Shown here: one piece after another, positions 11,228 to 11,800 of the stretch
How positions within the stretch are numbered: position 1 is the first letter of the stretch
Layout of the letters: each line of letters begins with the position of its first letter
Assembly: GCA_022736605.1 (NCBI GenBank)
Contig: DZDB01000052.1
Span: forward strand, 1-11,800
Reading direction: 5' to 3'
Source of the DNA: Sideroxydans lithotrophicus
Lineage (GTDB): Bacteria > Pseudomonadota > Gammaproteobacteria > Burkholderiales > Sulfuriferulaceae
Length of the DNA stretch: 11,800 nt
Position numbers and translations under genes: made by a program
The notes under the pieces: model-generated
The model's input: the letters and a program-made list of their open reading frames with translations, nothing else
Database searches by the model: none
Told to the model about the DNA's origin: nothing

Positions 11228-11323
11228 GACTGGAAACATTCGGTCAGTCTTGCGCTATTCTTTAGCCCGGTGGAGTGGTAGTGAATTGCAACTGATTGAA
11301 TTACATGGATTTAATCTTGTTTT

Positions 11324-11347
11324 GTTGTATGCAATGCGCTATACAAC
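11324..11347. promoter_or_regulatory. Inverted repeat GTTGTAT-N10-ATACAAC, possible operator
   Basis: Perfect 7-base arms at 11324-11330 and 11341-11347. The left part also reads TTGTATGCAA (11325-11334), a TTG-N4-CAA palindrome core like the operators of many GntR/FadR-family regulators. A related site occurs 76 bases downstream. The regulator is not in the window. Confidence 0.4.
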
Positions 11348-11349
11348 AG

Positions 11350-11379
11350 TTTCTGCATGGCACTAGCGGGTGGCAGAAA
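11350..11379. repeat. Inverted repeat TTTCTGC-N16-GCAGAAA
   Basis: Exact 7-base arms at 11350-11356 and 11373-11379 in the divergent region. The 9-mer GTTTCTGCA at 11349-11357 also occurs on the minus strand inside the porin's sigma-54-like box (11212-11220). This may be a regulator site or coincidence. Confidence 0.35.
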
Positions 11380-11399
11380 AGTCGCACCACAATGAGGCT

Positions 11400-11411
11400 G
11401 TTGTACACAAC
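11400..11411. promoter_or_regulatory. Second TTGTAYRCAA-type site
   Basis: GTTGTACACAAC has 5-base inverted arms around an AC centre and matches TTGTAYRCAA, as does the site at 11325-11334. Both copies are followed within a few bases by TGCGCT, so the two stretches look like a diverged direct repeat. Confidence 0.4.
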
Positions 11412-11413
11412 GA

Positions 11414-11430
11414 TGCGCTTTTTGGGTGCG
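11414..11430 (+). promoter_or_regulatory. Candidate NtrC enhancer site
   Basis: TGCGCT-TTTTG-GGTGCG has the 17-base span of the NtrC dyad TGCACC-N5-GGTGCA, matching 9 of 12 specified bases with a perfect GGTGC half. It sits about 154 bases upstream of the predicted urtA start, a normal enhancer distance for sigma-54 promoters. Confidence 0.4.
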
Positions 11431-11549
11431 GTTTTAACCGGCTTGTCATAAATCTTACCGCCTGATTTCGCCTTCAAAAAAGCACTTAAAACGCGGCATT
11501 TCCATATAAAACAGTCAGATAAACGCTAAGCCACGTCCGCGTGCCTGAC

Positions 11550-11565
11550 TGGCATATAACCTGCT
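11550..11565 (+). promoter_or_regulatory. Candidate sigma-54 promoter for the urtA-like gene
   Basis: TGGCATATAACCTGCT has the TGGCA block, GG-N10-GC spacing and TGCW block of the sigma-54 consensus. It differs at the C and G of CACG and the first T of TTGC. The predicted start is near 11576, leaving a leader of about 58 bases before the ATG at 11634. Confidence 0.6.
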
Positions 11566-11633
11566 TTTGTCGCAATGCCCCCGCACAGACGGTGTGCTGC
11601 GGTTTCGTTATTTACATACAGGGAAGGGACGAC

Positions 11634-11800
11634 ATGACACAACGCAGAGAGTTTCTAAAACATTTGGGTTTGCTGGGCGCAGCCACCGGGCTGTCGGCAA
11701 TCGGTTTGCCGGTGTGGGCGGCGGGCAAGCCCACCATCAAGGTCGGCGTGCTGCATTCCCTGTCCGGCACCATGGCGATTTCCGAAACCGCGCTGAAAGA
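11634..11800 (+). CDS. urtA: UrtA/FmdD-like urea or short-chain amide ABC transporter substrate-binding protein (N-terminal fragment)
   Basis: Only the first 55 codons are in the window. The protein starts with a twin-arginine signal: TQRREFLKHLG, a hydrophobic stretch LLGAATGLSAIG, and a likely cleavage after VWA. Export in folded form by the Tat pathway is therefore expected. The mature start KPTIKVGVLHSLSGTMAIS is the typical opening of the UrtA/FmdD/AmiC branch of periplasmic binding proteins (type 1 fold), which bind urea or short-chain amides and feed an UrtBCDE-type ABC transporter. GGGAAGGGA at 11621-11629 supplies the ribosome-binding site. A branched-chain amino acid binding protein is the main alternative, but the HSLSGTMAIS signature favours the urea/amide group. 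The rest of the transporter is presumably downstream, outside the window. Confidence 0.85.
   Translation, partial: MTQRREFLKHLGLLGAATGLSAIGLPVWAAGKPTIKVGVLHSLSGTMAISETALK

Larger units (their letters stand above)
11147..11633. other. 487-bp divergent regulatory region between porin and urtA-like gene
   Basis: No gene is visible on either strand. The stretch is more AT-rich than the flanking genes and holds a sigma-54-like promoter for each side, a candidate NtrC dyad, two TTGTAYRCAA-type sites and a 7-bp inverted repeat, each listed separately. The 5' leaders implied by the two promoters are about 55 and 58 bases. Confidence 0.7.

Noticed and set aside
11289..11301. IHF-like site in the divergent region (minus-strand orientation, one mismatch)
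   Set aside because: The consensus is loose and AT-rich DNA gives many such matches; not reportable without binding data.

Overview
The window looks like chromosomal DNA of a Gram-negative proteobacterium, most likely a betaproteobacterium (Nitrosomonadales/Methylophilales-like). The grounds are a PEP-CTERM/exosortase exopolysaccharide locus, a signal-peptide-bearing outer-membrane porin ending in Phe, a urea/short-chain-amide ABC transporter binding protein, moderately GC-rich codon use and GG-N10-GC (sigma-54 type) promoters. The genus cannot be fixed from sequence reading alone.

Layout. (1) Positions 1-4835 are the 3' end of an exosortase/exopolysaccharide operon on the + strand: an EpsI domain whose frame is open to the left window edge (probably the tail of a fused exosortase-EpsI protein), a WecA/MraY-family polyprenyl-phosphate sugar-1-phosphate transferase with an unusual extra membrane domain, and a large TPR-repeat lipoprotein of the PEP-CTERM-linked PrsT type. 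The block is closed by a perfect 28-bp palindromic terminator at 4875-4902. (2) After about 290 bp of non-coding DNA, positions 5192-9912 hold two translationally coupled glycoside hydrolases: a GH133-type glycogen debranching enzyme (amylo-alpha-1,6-glucosidase) and a roughly 908-residue GH63/MGH1-like glucosidase, overlapping by ATGA. (3) A convergent hairpin region at 9913-9950 separates them from a minus-strand porin (9950-11146). (4) A 487-bp non-coding divergent region (11147-11633) lies between the porin and the start of a UrtA-like urea/amide binding protein with a twin-arginine signal peptide, which runs off the right edge.

How the parts work together. The left block would build and export an extracellular polysaccharide and sort PEP-CTERM proteins. 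The middle block would trim alpha-glucan branches and release sugar from them. The right block resembles the FmdC porin plus FmdD/UrtA binding protein arrangement for uptake of urea and short-chain amides under nitrogen limitation. The most informative non-coding signal is in the divergent region: a sigma-54-like box at a suitable distance from each of the two genes, a candidate NtrC dyad between them, and two copies of a TTGTAYRCAA-type site.

No rRNA, tRNA, CRISPR array, transposase or phage gene is visible. All calls come from reading motifs; no database search was run.
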